Below are positions 44,524-53,895 of a stretch of 64,000 bases of DNA, one piece after another. The notes under the pieces are model-generated. The model saw only the letters and a list, made by a program, of their open reading frames with translations, did not search any database and was not told the DNA's origin. Position 1 is the stretch's first letter; every line of letters starts with the position of its first letter. The stretch is taken from the NCBI RefSeq assembly GCF_049472135.1, contig NZ_JBMOVV010000012.1, forward strand, positions 1 through 64,000, given 5' to 3'. This stretch comes from Arcobacter_B sp049472135 (GTDB taxonomy: Bacteria; Campylobacterota; Campylobacteria; Campylobacterales; Arcobacteraceae). Both the position numbers and the translations under genes were made by a program.

Positions 44524-46108
44524 CGGTATGCAAAAACGAATGTTAATAATGACATTAGTCGTTTTTGTATTTTTTATCGCATATGAGTTTTTAGTGTTAA
44601 AGCCTCAAAAAGAGGCAAAAGCTGAACAAGCTAAACAAGAGCAAGTTTCACAAGCAAAATCAACACCAGTTGAAGGTATGCAAGAAACTGATGTAACAGG
44701 TAATCCTGTTGATATGACTAAATCTGTAGCTTCTTTATCATCTAAAGCAATTGCTACTCAAGATATTATTTCAGTTATTAAAACTGCAAAAAATATTATT
44801 GAAATTGATAGTAAAGGTAGAATTGCTCAAGTAACTCTATTAGATACTATTTATAAAGACGAAGAAGAACATCAAATTAAGCTATTTGAATCTGAGCAAT
44901 TAAGACCATTAGAAGTAAGATTTGCCGATACAAATATTAATGCAAAAGCATTTAAAGTAAATGCAATTGCTAATAAAAAAGATGTTGATGCTAAAAATCA
45001 AAAGCAAGAATTAATTATTACGCAAGACTTAGGTGAAACAGTTTTAACAAAGAAATTTACTTTCTATCCAAATGGACACTATGATTTAACTACAACAACT
45101 ACAAATGACAAGAAGTTCTTTATTACTAATGGATTTAGACCAAATGTATTAGCAGATATGTATGCTGACCATGGTGCAATGGCTAAATTAAATGATGGAA
45201 CTTTAACAATTATTGAAGATGGTGATTTAGAAAAAAATCAAAATATTACTGGTGCTAAATTTGTATCTAACTTTGATAGATACTATGCAACTGTAATTTA
45301 CAATTTTGATAAGTCTTTAGCATTAACATTTATGCCAGATAATGAAGGTAATCCTCAAGGATTTATTCATGGTGGAAGTTCTATTTCTTTTTCTGGTTAT
45401 GCAGGACCTAAAAACTTTAAAGATTTACAAGCTTTAAATCCAGAATTAACTGATGTAATTGAGTATGGATGGTTTACATTTATTGCAAAACCTATGTTTA
45501 TTTTACTTCAATTTATTCAATCTTATGTTGGAAACTGGGGTTGGACTATTGTTATTTTAACAATTTTAGTTAAGTTAGTTTTATATCCTTTATCATATAA
45601 AGGTATGGTTTCTATGAATACGCTAAAAGAATTAGCTCCAAAAATGAAAGAAATCCAAAATAAATATAAAGATGACAAGCAAAAACAGTCTATGCATATG
45701 ATGGAATTATATAAGAAACATGGTGCTAACCCAATGGGTGGATGTTTACCATTAATCTTACAAATTCCAGTATTCTTTGCTATCTATAGAGTTTTATTAA
45801 ATGCAATTGAATTAAAAGGTGCAGAGTGGATTTTCTGGGTACAAGATTTAGCAGAGATGGATCCATATTTTGTATTACCAATTTTAATGGGTGCTTCAAT
45901 GTACATCCAACAAAGAATTACACCAAATACAATGCAAGATGAGATGCAAAAGAAGATTTTCCAAATGTTACCAATCGTGTTTACATTCTTCTTCTTATGG
46001 TTCCCAGCAGGTTTAACTCTATACTGGTTTGTAAATAACGTATTTACAATTGCTCAACAATACTATATTAATAAACTGTTTGAGAAAAAAAGAGCTGCAA
46101 AAAAATAG
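44501..46108 (+). CDS. yidC: Membrane protein insertase YidC
   Basis: A 535-residue Gram-negative YidC: an N-terminal TM (about 13-30), a large periplasmic beta domain (about 60-330) and a five-helix insertase core (from ~345). The core includes GWTIVILTILVKLVLYPL and the hydrophilic-groove arginine in the family. PMGGCLPLILQIPVFFAIY is diagnostic. It inserts and folds inner-membrane proteins alone or with SecYEG. Confidence 0.97.
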   Translation: MNNMNQNNGMQKRMLIMTLVVFVFFIAYEFLVLKPQKEAKAEQAKQEQVSQAKSTPVEGMQETDVTGNPVDMTKSVASLSSKAIATQDIISVIKTAKNIIEIDSKGRIAQVTLLDTIYKDEEEHQIKLFESEQLRPLEVRFADTNINAKAFKVNAIANKKDVDAKNQKQELIITQDLGETVLTKKFTFYPNGHYDLTTTTTNDKKFFITNGFRPNVLADMYADHGAMAKLNDGTLTIIEDGDLEKNQNITGAKFVSNFDRYYATVIYNFDKSLALTFMPDNEGNPQGFIHGGSSISFSGYAGPKNFKDLQALNPELTDVIEYGWFTFIAKPMFILLQFIQSYVGNWGWTIVILTILVKLVLYPLSYKGMVSMNTLKELAPKMKEIQNKYKDDKQKQSMHMMELYKKHGANPMGGCLPLILQIPVFFAIYRVLLNAIELKGAEWIFWVQDLAEMDPYFVLPILMGASMYIQQRITPNTMQDEMQKKIFQMLPIVFTFFFLWFPAGLTLYWFVNNVFTIAQQYYINKLFEKKRAAKK

Positions 46109-46117
46109 GGACTTACT

Positions 46118-46987
46118 ATGAAAAAATTTGAAGCTAAGTGTTTAGAAGAAGTTTACGAATTAGCAACTGCTGATTTTAACTGTTCTATTACTGATTTAGA
46201 GATTGAGATCATCCAACAGCCAAGTAAAGGTTTCCTTGGCTTTGGTAAAAAGAAAGCTATTATTCAGGTTTGTTATAAACAAAATTGTAAAACTTATGAA
46301 AAGAGTACTTCAAATAATTCTTTTGAGAAAAAAGATATAAAAATAGAAGAAGTATCTAAGAAGATTGAAGATTGTAATAAACCCGAAGAAAAAGAAGTTA
46401 AAGAGGAAGTTTCACCTTCTAATGTAAGAAAGGTTGAATCAAAAGAGAAAATCTTTGATAATTTTTATAATGAAGATGAATCACAAACTCAAGTTTCAAA
46501 CATTATAGTAAAAAAAGATAAACAAGAGATATTAGATGAAGTAAGAGCTGGAATCAATACATTATTTGGTGATAGTTGTTATGGAATTGAAAATATTAAA
46601 ATAGAATTTTATGATGAAGAGACTTTATATATTGAATTTACAGGTGAAGACTCAGCTTTATTAATTGGTAAAGAAGGGTATAGATATAAAGCTTTATCAT
46701 ATATTTTATTTAATTGGATAAATGAAAAATATGGTTTAATGCTAAGACTTGAAGTCGCAGAGTTCTTAAAAAATCAAGAAGCTGCAATTCATGCATATTT
46801 AGAACCTGTAATTGAAACAATTAAAGAAAAAGGTATGTTTAAAACAAAACCTTTAGATGGTATTTTAGTACATATTGCTCTTAAAAGATTAAGAGATGAG
46901 TTCCCTGATAAATATGTTGCTGTAAAAACAAACGTTAGAGGTGACAAATATGTACTTGTAAATGAGTACAGAAGTAAAGAGCAGTAA
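46118..46987 (+). CDS. jag: Jag/KhpB RNA-binding protein
   Basis: A 289-residue protein with an N-terminal Jag_N domain (about 1-55; KGFLGFGKKKAII), a charged low-complexity linker (about 60-140), a KH domain (about 145-215; LLIGKEGYRYKALSYIL) and a C-terminal R3H-like domain. The R3H motif is degenerate (KRLRDEFPDKYVAVKT). Jag/KhpB binds RNA and is almost always linked to yidC. Overlaps mnmE by 26 bases. Confidence 0.93.
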   Translation: MKKFEAKCLEEVYELATADFNCSITDLEIEIIQQPSKGFLGFGKKKAIIQVCYKQNCKTYEKSTSNNSFEKKDIKIEEVSKKIEDCNKPEEKEVKEEVSPSNVRKVESKEKIFDNFYNEDESQTQVSNIIVKKDKQEILDEVRAGINTLFGDSCYGIENIKIEFYDEETLYIEFTGEDSALLIGKEGYRYKALSYILFNWINEKYGLMLRLEVAEFLKNQEAAIHAYLEPVIETIKEKGMFKTKPLDGILVHIALKRLRDEFPDKYVAVKTNVRGDKYVLVNEYRSKEQ

Positions 46988-48332
46988 ATTGTTACTAGAT
47001 GATAATACAATAGTTGCAATAGCAACGGCCAACGGTGTTGGTTCAATCTCAATAGTTAGAATTTCAGGAGCTAATGCTCTTGAAATTGCTTCAAAAATCA
47101 CAAAAAAAGATAACTTTAAACCTAGACTTGCAACTTTAAGTAGTGTTTATAATCATAATGATGAATTAATTGATGAGTCATTAGTTCTTTATTTTAAAGC
47201 ACCTTTCTCTTTCACTGGTGAAGATATTGTAGAGTTTCAGTGTCATGGTGGTGTAGCAATTGCAAATATGATTGTAAATGAAGTTTTACATTATGGTGCA
47301 AGAATGGCAAACCCCGGTGAGTTTTCAAAGAGAGCTTTTTTAAATAATAAAATTGATTTATCTAAAGCTGAAGCTATTTCAAAAATGATTGAAGCTAGAA
47401 GTGAAGATGCTGTTAAACTTTTAGCTAAGCAGTTAAAAGGTGAATTAAGTGATTTTGTAAATGATATTAGAGAAGATTTACTTTTCATGTTAGCTTATAC
47501 AGAAGTTTCAATTGATTATGCAGAAGAAGATTTACCAAGTGATATTTATGATCAAATAAAATCTAAAATTGATAAAATTCAAACAAAATTAAATGAAACA
47601 TTAGATGCAAGTAAAAGAAGAGAAGGGATGATTGAAGGCTTTAAAGTTGCAATCATAGGAAAACCAAATGTTGGTAAATCTTCACTTTTAAATAAGCTTC
47701 TAAATTTTGATAGAGCAATTATTTCAGATATTGCAGGGACTACAAGAGATACTATTGAGGAATCTGTTAAGATAGGTACTCATATTATAAAAATAGTAGA
47801 TACAGCGGGTATTAGAAATGCAAGTGATGTAATTGAGCAAATAGGTATTGAAAAATCAATTGAAGCTATTAGTGAAGCTGATATTGTAATTGCTTTATTT
47901 GATAATAGTAAAGTTTGTGACGAAGAAGATGAAAAAATCATATCTCTTTTAGAAGAAAATGCTCATAAGCAAATCATAAAAGTTTTAAATAAAACTGATT
48001 TAGATAATGCTTTTGATAAAAATAAGATTGAAAACTTTATTGAACTATCTACTAAAAATAGTATTAAGACTTTAGTTAGTTCTATTGAAGCAATTTTAGA
48101 TAATAATACACATAGTGATGAAATGACTCTTATTTCAAAAAGACAAGTTCAAGCTGTTGAAGATACTTTAAATCATATAAATACATCATTATTTCCACTA
48201 GAAAGTGGTGAGTTTGAATTCTTTGCTCATCATATTAAAGAGGCTTTAGAATCAATATCAAATATTACTAGACCATATGAGAATGACCAAATGTTAGATG
48301 TAATGTTTGGTGAGTTTTGTTTAGGAAAATAA
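46962..48332 (+). CDS. mnmE: tRNA modification GTPase MnmE
   Basis: A 456-residue MnmE with an N-terminal formyl-THF-binding domain (TIVAIATANGVGSISIVRISG), a helical domain, an inserted G domain (GKPNVGKSSLLNKL near residue 230, DTAGIRN, NKTD), and the C-terminal CxGK motif written CLGK at the very end, containing the essential Cys. With MnmG it makes the cmnm5U34 modification. Start ATG 46962 lies inside jag, which implies coupling. Confidence 0.98.
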   Translation: MSTEVKSSKLLLDDNTIVAIATANGVGSISIVRISGANALEIASKITKKDNFKPRLATLSSVYNHNDELIDESLVLYFKAPFSFTGEDIVEFQCHGGVAIANMIVNEVLHYGARMANPGEFSKRAFLNNKIDLSKAEAISKMIEARSEDAVKLLAKQLKGELSDFVNDIREDLLFMLAYTEVSIDYAEEDLPSDIYDQIKSKIDKIQTKLNETLDASKRREGMIEGFKVAIIGKPNVGKSSLLNKLLNFDRAIISDIAGTTRDTIEESVKIGTHIIKIVDTAGIRNASDVIEQIGIEKSIEAISEADIVIALFDNSKVCDEEDEKIISLLEENAHKQIIKVLNKTDLDNAFDKNKIENFIELSTKNSIKTLVSSIEAILDNNTHSDEMTLISKRQVQAVEDTLNHINTSLFPLESGEFEFFAHHIKEALESISNITRPYENDQMLDVMFGEFCLGK

Positions 48333-48357
48333 AATAAAGAGTATTAACTCTTTATTT
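48332..48357. terminator. Bidirectional terminator between mnmE and the first SixA-like gene
   Basis: AAATAAAGAGT (48332-48342) and ACTCTTTATTT (48347-48357) pair perfectly around an ATTA loop. T-rich sequence (TATATTTTAATTTT) follows on the plus strand, and TTTTATTTT follows on the minus strand. Confidence 0.65.
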
Positions 48358-48362
48358 ATATT

Positions 48363-48845
48363 TTAATTTTCAGGTTTTGTATAAGAAATTAGTCTAGCAT
48401 TCTCTTTAGAGATATCTATCCATGAATCACAATCAAATTCAACTTCAACCATAGCTCCCATAGTTATCTCTTCTTTAAATCCTACAAGTGTTAATGCTAA
48501 AGCAGTTAAAGATGGATTATGTCCTACTAATATCATACTTTCAACTGTATCAAAAGTATAAGTAAGTGTCTCTTGTAGTTCATTAAGGTAAGCCATATAT
48601 AAAACTTCATTATACATAATTGTTTTTGTATATCTTAAAGTTTTTGCAAAAATTTCTGATGTTTGTCTTGTTCTTACAGCTGGACTTGATACAATTAAAT
48701 CAGGTCTATATCCTTTATCAAAAAGTTTGTCAGCCATTTTTTGTGCATCTTCTAAGCCTTTGTTGCTTAAAGGTCTATCATAATCATCTTGTCCTGCTTT
48801 TTCTACTTCTTTTTGTGCATGTCTTACTATATATAACTTCTTCAT
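48363..48845 (-). CDS. SixA-like histidine phosphatase (first copy)
   Basis: A 160-residue histidine-phosphatase-superfamily protein. The catalytic RHAQ motif is at residue 8, with RTRQTSEIF and the second histidine in VGHNPSLTALA. The short size and the RPLSNKGLEDAQKMADKL segment match SixA, which removes phosphate from phosphohistidine (in E. coli from PtsN-related phosphotransfer proteins or ArcB). In this kinase-rich region it could act on HPt or kinase histidines, which is inference. A paralogue lies 109 bases upstream. Confidence 0.88.
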   Translation of the reverse strand: MKKLYIVRHAQKEVEKAGQDDYDRPLSNKGLEDAQKMADKLFDKGYRPDLIVSSPAVRTRQTSEIFAKTLRYTKTIMYNEVLYMAYLNELQETLTYTFDTVESMILVGHNPSLTALALTLVGFKEEITMGAMVEVEFDCDSWIDISKENARLISYTKPEN

Positions 48846-48953
48846 TTCTACTCTTTATATAAATTCTTTAAAATTTTAAGGAATATTTGCTTTTTTTGTT
48901 ATAAAAAATTTTATTAAATTTAAAATATAAGTTATATTAAGAATAACTGTTTT

Positions 48954-49442
48954 TTATTTATACATTTTTGGATATATAAATATACCTTTTTTAACTTTTT
49001 TTCTGTTTATATCTTCCCAGTTGTCTATATCAAATTCAAATTGAACAACGCCAATTGTTGGAATATTATCTTCAATATTTAAATACTTATATGCAAATTC
49101 ATTAATACAAGGATTATGTGTAAAACAAAATAGTATATTAATATCATTTGAAATTTGTTTAAGCTCTTTTTCTAATGATAAAATACTTGGATGATATAAT
49201 TCTTTAATAAAAAGTATTTCTTTTTTATAGTTAATGCCTTTTGCAATTTTATTTGCTGTTTTAACTGTTCTTTTTGAAGAACTTGAGATAATTAATTCAG
49301 GTTTAATCTCTAATTCATTTAAAACTTTACCCATTAGTTTTGCATCAAATTTGCCTCTTTTGTTTAATGGTCTATCAAAATCATTTAAATCAATATTTGA
49401 CCAGTCAGATTTTGCGTGTCTGATTAGATATAGTGTTTTCAT
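48954..49442 (-). CDS. SixA-like histidine phosphatase (second copy)
   Basis: A 162-residue paralogue of the neighbouring gene, with RHAKSDWSN at residue 8, DFDRPLNKRGKFDAK, SSSKRTVKTA and the second catalytic His in FTHNPCINEFA. Both copies keep the catalytic residues. The sequence has diverged considerably, so different substrates are likely. AAGG ribosome site before the ATG at 49442. Confidence 0.88.
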   Translation of the reverse strand: MKTLYLIRHAKSDWSNIDLNDFDRPLNKRGKFDAKLMGKVLNELEIKPELIISSSSKRTVKTANKIAKGINYKKEILFIKELYHPSILSLEKELKQISNDINILFCFTHNPCINEFAYKYLNIEDNIPTIGVVQFEFDIDNWEDINRKKVKKGIFIYPKMYK

Positions 49443-49548
49443 TTTAATACCTTATATTTTATTAATTAGTTTATCAAAAAATTTATTTTATGTTAAATAT
49501 TTATTAAAAAATATCTGATAAAATAGCTTAATATAAAAAGGAGTGAAT

Positions 49549-50391
49549 ATGGAACAGCTTAAAACAGTTTTTTTATTAACTTTACTTACGGTTGTTTTTG
49601 TTTTTATAGGTTATGCTTTTGCAGGTACTAGCGGAATGCTAATTGCTTTTTTAATTGCAGCAGGAATGAATTTTTATGCTTATTATTATTCAGATAAACA
49701 TATTTTAAAACAGTTTAATGCTACTTTGATAGAAGATGTTAGGCATCCAGTTTATAGAATAACACAAAGGCTAGTTCATAAAGCTAATATTCCTATGCCA
49801 AAAGTTTATTTAATACCAGATCATACACCTAATGCTTTTGCAACAGGAAGAGACTATAATAATGCTGCAGTTGCTGTTACAATGGGTTTATATGAAATGT
49901 TAAATGATGAAGAATTAGAAGGTGTTATCGCCCATGAATTATCTCATATAAAACACTATGATATTTTAATTGGAACTATTGCTGCTGTTTTTGCAGGTGC
50001 AATTGCAATGATTGCTAATATGATGCAGTTTGGTGCAATGTTTGGGAATAATAGACAAAACTCAAATCCTATTTTAATGATAGTAATGGCTATACTACTT
50101 CCAATAGCTGCAACTGTTATTCAAATGAGTGTTAGTCGAAGTAGAGAATACTTAGCTGATGAAGGAGCTGCTAGAATGACTGGTAATGCTTCTGGATTAC
50201 AAAGTGCCTTAAGTAAGCTTGAAAGATATGCACAAAGAGGACATGTTCATAATGCAACAGAACAAACAGCTCATATGTTTATAATTAATCCTTTCTCAGG
50301 ACAAAAGTCTTCTTTCTCTGATTTCTTTAGAACACATCCTACTACAGAAGATAGAATTGCTAGATTAGAAGAATTAAAAAGGGAACTTTAA
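49549..50391 (+). CDS. htpX: Membrane zinc metalloprotease HtpX
   Basis: An M48 protease of 280 residues, starting at ATG 49549 (AAAAGGAG five bases upstream; an in-frame GTG at 49543 is part of that site). Two TM helices lie near 8-48. The HELSHIKH zinc motif is near residue 126, two more TM segments follow (about 140-190) and the third zinc ligand is in SREYLADEGAA. HtpX degrades misfolded inner-membrane proteins alongside FtsH. Confidence 0.97.
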   Translation: MEQLKTVFLLTLLTVVFVFIGYAFAGTSGMLIAFLIAAGMNFYAYYYSDKHILKQFNATLIEDVRHPVYRITQRLVHKANIPMPKVYLIPDHTPNAFATGRDYNNAAVAVTMGLYEMLNDEELEGVIAHELSHIKHYDILIGTIAAVFAGAIAMIANMMQFGAMFGNNRQNSNPILMIVMAILLPIAATVIQMSVSRSREYLADEGAARMTGNASGLQSALSKLERYAQRGHVHNATEQTAHMFIINPFSGQKSSFSDFFRTHPTTEDRIARLEELKREL

Positions 50392-50392
50392 T

Positions 50393-50506
50393 ATGCAAAG
50401 TAATACTCAAATAGATATAGTCTTATCAATAGTATTTGTAGTTTCAGTACTTATATTTATATTTTTTAAATTTATATTACCTTTTATAAACAATAAATAT
50501 AAATAA
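50393..50506 (+). CDS. Tiny single-span membrane protein downstream of htpX
   Basis: A 37-residue ORF whose ATG lies one base after the htpX stop. An AAGGGA ribosome site sits at the end of htpX. It has a short polar N-terminus (MQSNTQIDI), one hydrophobic helix (about residues 9-32) and a basic tail (NNKYK), giving an N-out, C-in topology by the positive-inside rule. I do not recognise it. Close coupling suggests a partner or regulator of HtpX. Confidence 0.6.
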   Translation: MQSNTQIDIVLSIVFVVSVLIFIFFKFILPFINNKYK

Positions 50507-50510
50507 GCAT

Positions 50511-50542
50511 AAAAAAAGCATCCCTTGACCAAAGAGATGCTT
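50511..50542 (-). terminator. Intrinsic terminator of the minus-strand rnhA-rnc-aroC operon
   Basis: Read on the minus strand, AAGCATC (50542-50536) pairs with GATGCTT (50522-50516), with a partial inner stem, and is followed by seven T (complement of 50517-50511). Confidence 0.82.
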
Positions 50543-50580
50543 AAGATTGAAATTATATATAAAAAAGTTTAAAATAGACT

Positions 50581-51654
50581 TTAGTTATATACTTTTTTTA
50601 CATTCTCAATTTTTGACGACATGTTAAGTAAAGCCATATCAGCTAAAACTAATGCCATCATAGATTCAGCAACAACACTACCTCTTACAGCAACACATGG
50701 GTCATGTCTACCTTTAAGTTCACAATCAACTTCATTATTATGAATATCAACTGTTTCTTGCTTTATAAAAATTGATGGAGTTGATTTAAAGTAAACTTTT
50801 ACGTTTATATCATCACCATTTGAAATACCACCTAAAATACCACCAGAATGGTTTGTTTTAAAGCCGTCTTTTCTAATTTGGTCATTATTATCGTAACCTT
50901 TAACTCTAGATGCAAGAGTACCATCACCTATTTCTACAGCTTTTACAGCGTTTATACTCATCATAGCATTTGCTATTTGTGAATCAAGTTTAAAGTATAA
51001 AGGTTCACCTAATCCAACAGGAGTTCCTTTTACATTTACTAAAGCTACACCACCAACAGAGTTGTGTTTATTTTTAGCTGCTAAGATAGCATCTTTTTGT
51101 TCTTGTTCCACATTTTTATCTAATGCAAAAATTTCTGAGTTTGAAACATTTGAAAAATCTAACTCTTCTGCTTTTACTCCATCAATCTCACAAATACCAC
51201 TTTGTACTTTTATACCTAACTCTTTTAACATTAGTTTTGCAATAGCACCTGCTGCAACTCTTGCTGCAGTTTCTCTAGCACTACTTCTTCCTCCACCTCT
51301 ATAATCTCTAACACCATATTTATTGAAGTAAGTAAAATCAGCATGTCCTGGTCTAAATAAATCTTTTACATTAGAGTAATCTTTAGATTTTTGATTTTCA
51401 TTAAAAATAACCATTGAAATAGGAGTTCCTGTAGTTACTCCTTCAAATACACCAGAAAGAATTTCTACTTTATCACCTTCTTTTCTAGCTGTCGCATATT
51501 TATTTTGTCCTGGTTTTCTTCTATCCATTTCACTTTGAATAAACTCTTCATCTATTTTAATGCCAGCAGGAACACCATCTACTATACAACCTAATGCTTT
51601 ACCATGAGATTCTCCAAAAGTTGTGAATTTAAATCTATGTCCAAAGCTATTCAT
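50581..51654 (-). CDS. aroC: Chorismate synthase
   Basis: A 357-residue chorismate synthase, the last step of the shikimate pathway (EPSP to chorismate, reduced-FMN dependent). Signature segments are FGESHGKALGCIVDGVPAG near the N-terminus, RPGHADFTYFNKYG and GGGRSSARETAARVAAGA, and the GRHDPCVAVR motif near the C-terminus. The ATG overlaps the rnc stop by one base (TAATG). Confidence 0.98.
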   Translation of the reverse strand: MNSFGHRFKFTTFGESHGKALGCIVDGVPAGIKIDEEFIQSEMDRRKPGQNKYATARKEGDKVEILSGVFEGVTTGTPISMVIFNENQKSKDYSNVKDLFRPGHADFTYFNKYGVRDYRGGGRSSARETAARVAAGAIAKLMLKELGIKVQSGICEIDGVKAEELDFSNVSNSEIFALDKNVEQEQKDAILAAKNKHNSVGGVALVNVKGTPVGLGEPLYFKLDSQIANAMMSINAVKAVEIGDGTLASRVKGYDNNDQIRKDGFKTNHSGGILGGISNGDDINVKVYFKSTPSIFIKQETVDIHNNEVDCELKGRHDPCVAVRGSVVAESMMALVLADMALLNMSSKIENVKKVYN

Positions 51655-52331
51655 TAATTTTTCCCTTTAAGTTTTTCAATTGCAATTTTAGCAACAGCTT
51701 GTTGTGCTAATTTTTTACTTTTCCCTTTTGCTTTTCCATAAGTTTCCCCATCAATCCAAATTGATACTTCAAACTCTTTTTTATGATCTGGCCCATATGA
51801 ACCTTCAATTTTATATTCTGGAATAGAACCAAATTGTGCTTGAGTTATTTCTTGTAAAGCTGTTTTATAATCACTAAATAAAACATCTAAGTTAATTTTG
51901 TCATAAGACTCTTCTAAAAGTTTTAGAATAATAGGTTTTAATGTTTCTAAACCTGATTCTAAATATACTGCACCCATAATTGCTTCAAATGCATCAGATA
52001 AAATAGAAGCTTTGCTTCTTCCTTTATTTCTTTCTTCTGCTGTTGAAATAAAAATGTAGTCACCTAATTTAATCTCATTTGCAAGTTTAGTGAAACCTGT
52101 TTCATTTACTAGTGAAGCTCTTATCTTTGATAATTCACCTTCATTAGATTTAGGAAATTTTTTAAATAAATATTCTCCAACTATTAAGTTTAAAACAGCA
52201 TCACCTAAAAACTCTAATCTTTCATTATTATATGGTTTTTTATAACTTTTGTGAGTAAGTGCTTCGATTATCAGATTTTTATCTTTAAACTGATAACCCA
52301 AACACTTCTCTAATTTTGTATAATCACTCAT
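51654..52331 (-). CDS. rnc: Ribonuclease III
   Basis: A 225-residue RNase III with a catalytic domain (about 5-150; NERLEFLGDAVLNLIV signature) and a C-terminal double-stranded RNA-binding domain (about 155-222; KGKSKKLAQQAVAKIA). It processes rRNA precursors and structured mRNAs. It lies 12 bases downstream of rnhA and overlaps aroC by one base. Confidence 0.98.
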   Translation of the reverse strand: MSDYTKLEKCLGYQFKDKNLIIEALTHKSYKKPYNNERLEFLGDAVLNLIVGEYLFKKFPKSNEGELSKIRASLVNETGFTKLANEIKLGDYIFISTAEERNKGRSKASILSDAFEAIMGAVYLESGLETLKPIILKLLEESYDKINLDVLFSDYKTALQEITQAQFGSIPEYKIEGSYGPDHKKEFEVSIWIDGETYGKAKGKSKKLAQQAVAKIAIEKLKGKN

Positions 52332-52343
52332 CTTTTTCCTTCC

Positions 52344-52790
52344 TTATTGATTATCTCTTAAATTTTCTGCAAAGGTCCTTGCAAGTATATCACATCTTTC
52401 ATTATGTTCATGGCCATCATGGCCTTTTACCCAACTAGCTCTTATTTTGTGTGGTTTTGAAGCTTCTAAATACTCTTGCCAAAGCTCTACATTTTTCACA
52501 GGTTTTTTACTAGCATTTTTCCAGTTATTTCTTATCCAACCTACAAGCCATTCATTTATAGCTTTTACTACATAAGTTGAGTCAGAAATAATATGAACTT
52601 CACAAGGCTCTTTCAAGGCTTTTAGTCCTTCAATCACACCTTTTAGTTCCATTTGATTATTTGTAGTGTCTAATTGTCCACCACTCAACTCTTTTTCATT
52701 TCCTTTGTACTCTAAAATAGTTCCCCAACCACCAGGTCCAGGGTTACCTAAACTAGAACCATCACTGTAAAGATTGATTTGCTTCATCAA
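52344..52790 (-). CDS. rnhA: Ribonuclease HI
   Basis: A 148-residue RNase HI that degrades the RNA of RNA-DNA hybrids. Catalytic DEDD residues are in INLYSDGSSLGNPGPGGWG, NQMELKGVIEGLKAL, IISDSTYVVKAI and HEHNERCDILA; the WVKGHDGHEHNE loop is typical. The start at 52790 gives MMKQ; the second Met is equally possible. Overlaps the LapB-like gene upstream by 29 bases. Confidence 0.97.
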   Translation of the reverse strand: MMKQINLYSDGSSLGNPGPGGWGTILEYKGNEKELSGGQLDTTNNQMELKGVIEGLKALKEPCEVHIISDSTYVVKAINEWLVGWIRNNWKNASKKPVKNVELWQEYLEASKPHKIRASWVKGHDGHEHNERCDILARTFAENLRDNQ

Positions 52791-53811
52791 ATCCCTTAGT
52801 TAAATTATGTTTTACATTAAAAGTTAAAATACTATGACAATGTGGACATCTAGTATCATAAACTGGGTGTACATTTTTACAACTTGAACAAATAAACTCA
52901 AAATCTAAAGTAGCATTTGTTTTATGTTCGTGTCTATTTAAAGCAATCAAAATATCAAAAACAAAATCATCACTGTGTTCTAAATTATCAAGATATCCTT
53001 TTGCATTATAAAGCTCAACTAGAAATTCATTTCTATGAACTTTTTCAAAATCGATATCGTCAAAATTTAAGTACCACATTAAATCCATGAAGTTCTTAAC
53101 ATCAAATTTGTCTACATTTTCCCAAAAAAATGGTTTGTTAAATTGTAGTAAAAACTCTGCAAAAAGTCTTTGAATATTTGGATTTTCTAGAAAAATTTTA
53201 TAAAGTAATTCACTTCTTTTCTCATATGAGTAAACTGGATCATTTATAATCATCAATGCATCTAGATAAACTCTATCCCTTTGCATATCTTCATTTAGCT
53301 CTTCTAAGCAAGTAGTAACTTCTTTTGCTTTTTCAAACTCATTTAGTTTTTCATATATGATAAGTAGTTTTGTTAAAGCATTTTTATTTCTAGGAGAGAA
53401 TTTTAAGATTCTTAAGAATATATCTTTTGACCTTTGTAAAAAACCACCTTTAAAATATGTTGAACCAAGTAGTTCTAATACTTCTTCTTTTTTTACTCTA
53501 TCTTTTACATGTTCTAACAATGTAAGATATACATTTATAGCTTTATTATAATTGCCTTTATGTAAAAATGTTGAGGCTAAAAGTAATATTGAATCAAATG
53601 GCAAATTATATGTTTTATAAAGATGAACATAATCTTCTTCTTTTAATTTTCCAAGTTCAAATCTACGAGATAATTTTCTATAGTCTTTTCTTGCAATCTT
53701 CTCTTTATAAATCCCATAAGAGTATGTAAAAAATGAGATTAAAAAGATTAGAGCAACAAGTATAATCAAACCAAAAAGAGGGTCTCTATACTCTAAAACT
53801 ATATTGTCCAA
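52762..53811 (-). CDS. LapB/YciM-like membrane TPR protein with C-terminal zinc ribbon
   Basis: A 349-residue protein with an N-terminal TM helix (about 13-33), an array of TPR-like helical repeats (about 60-290) and a C-terminal rubredoxin-type metal site (CSSCKNVHPVYDTRCPHC). This matches E. coli LapB (YciM), which controls LPS synthesis by presenting LpxC to FtsH. Sequence similarity is visible only as architecture, so orthology is an inference. It heads the minus-strand operon lapB-like, rnhA, rnc, aroC and is divergent from dnaG. Confidence 0.78.
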   Translation of the reverse strand: MDNIVLEYRDPLFGLIILVALIFLISFFTYSYGIYKEKIARKDYRKLSRRFELGKLKEEDYVHLYKTYNLPFDSILLLASTFLHKGNYNKAINVYLTLLEHVKDRVKKEEVLELLGSTYFKGGFLQRSKDIFLRILKFSPRNKNALTKLLIIYEKLNEFEKAKEVTTCLEELNEDMQRDRVYLDALMIINDPVYSYEKRSELLYKIFLENPNIQRLFAEFLLQFNKPFFWENVDKFDVKNFMDLMWYLNFDDIDFEKVHRNEFLVELYNAKGYLDNLEHSDDFVFDILIALNRHEHKTNATLDFEFICSSCKNVHPVYDTRCPHCHSILTFNVKHNLTKGFDEANQSLQ

Positions 53812-53895
53812 CGTATGCCTTTTACCAAACTTTTAATATAAGTAGGTATATTATCATAAAAGTTCCTATAAAATAATAAAAGTGTATAATACCTT

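Noticed and set aside
49536..49551. GAGTGAATA before htpX as a CIRCE half-site
   Set aside because: It lacks the CTAA end, and there is no TTAGCAC-like left arm nine bases upstream.
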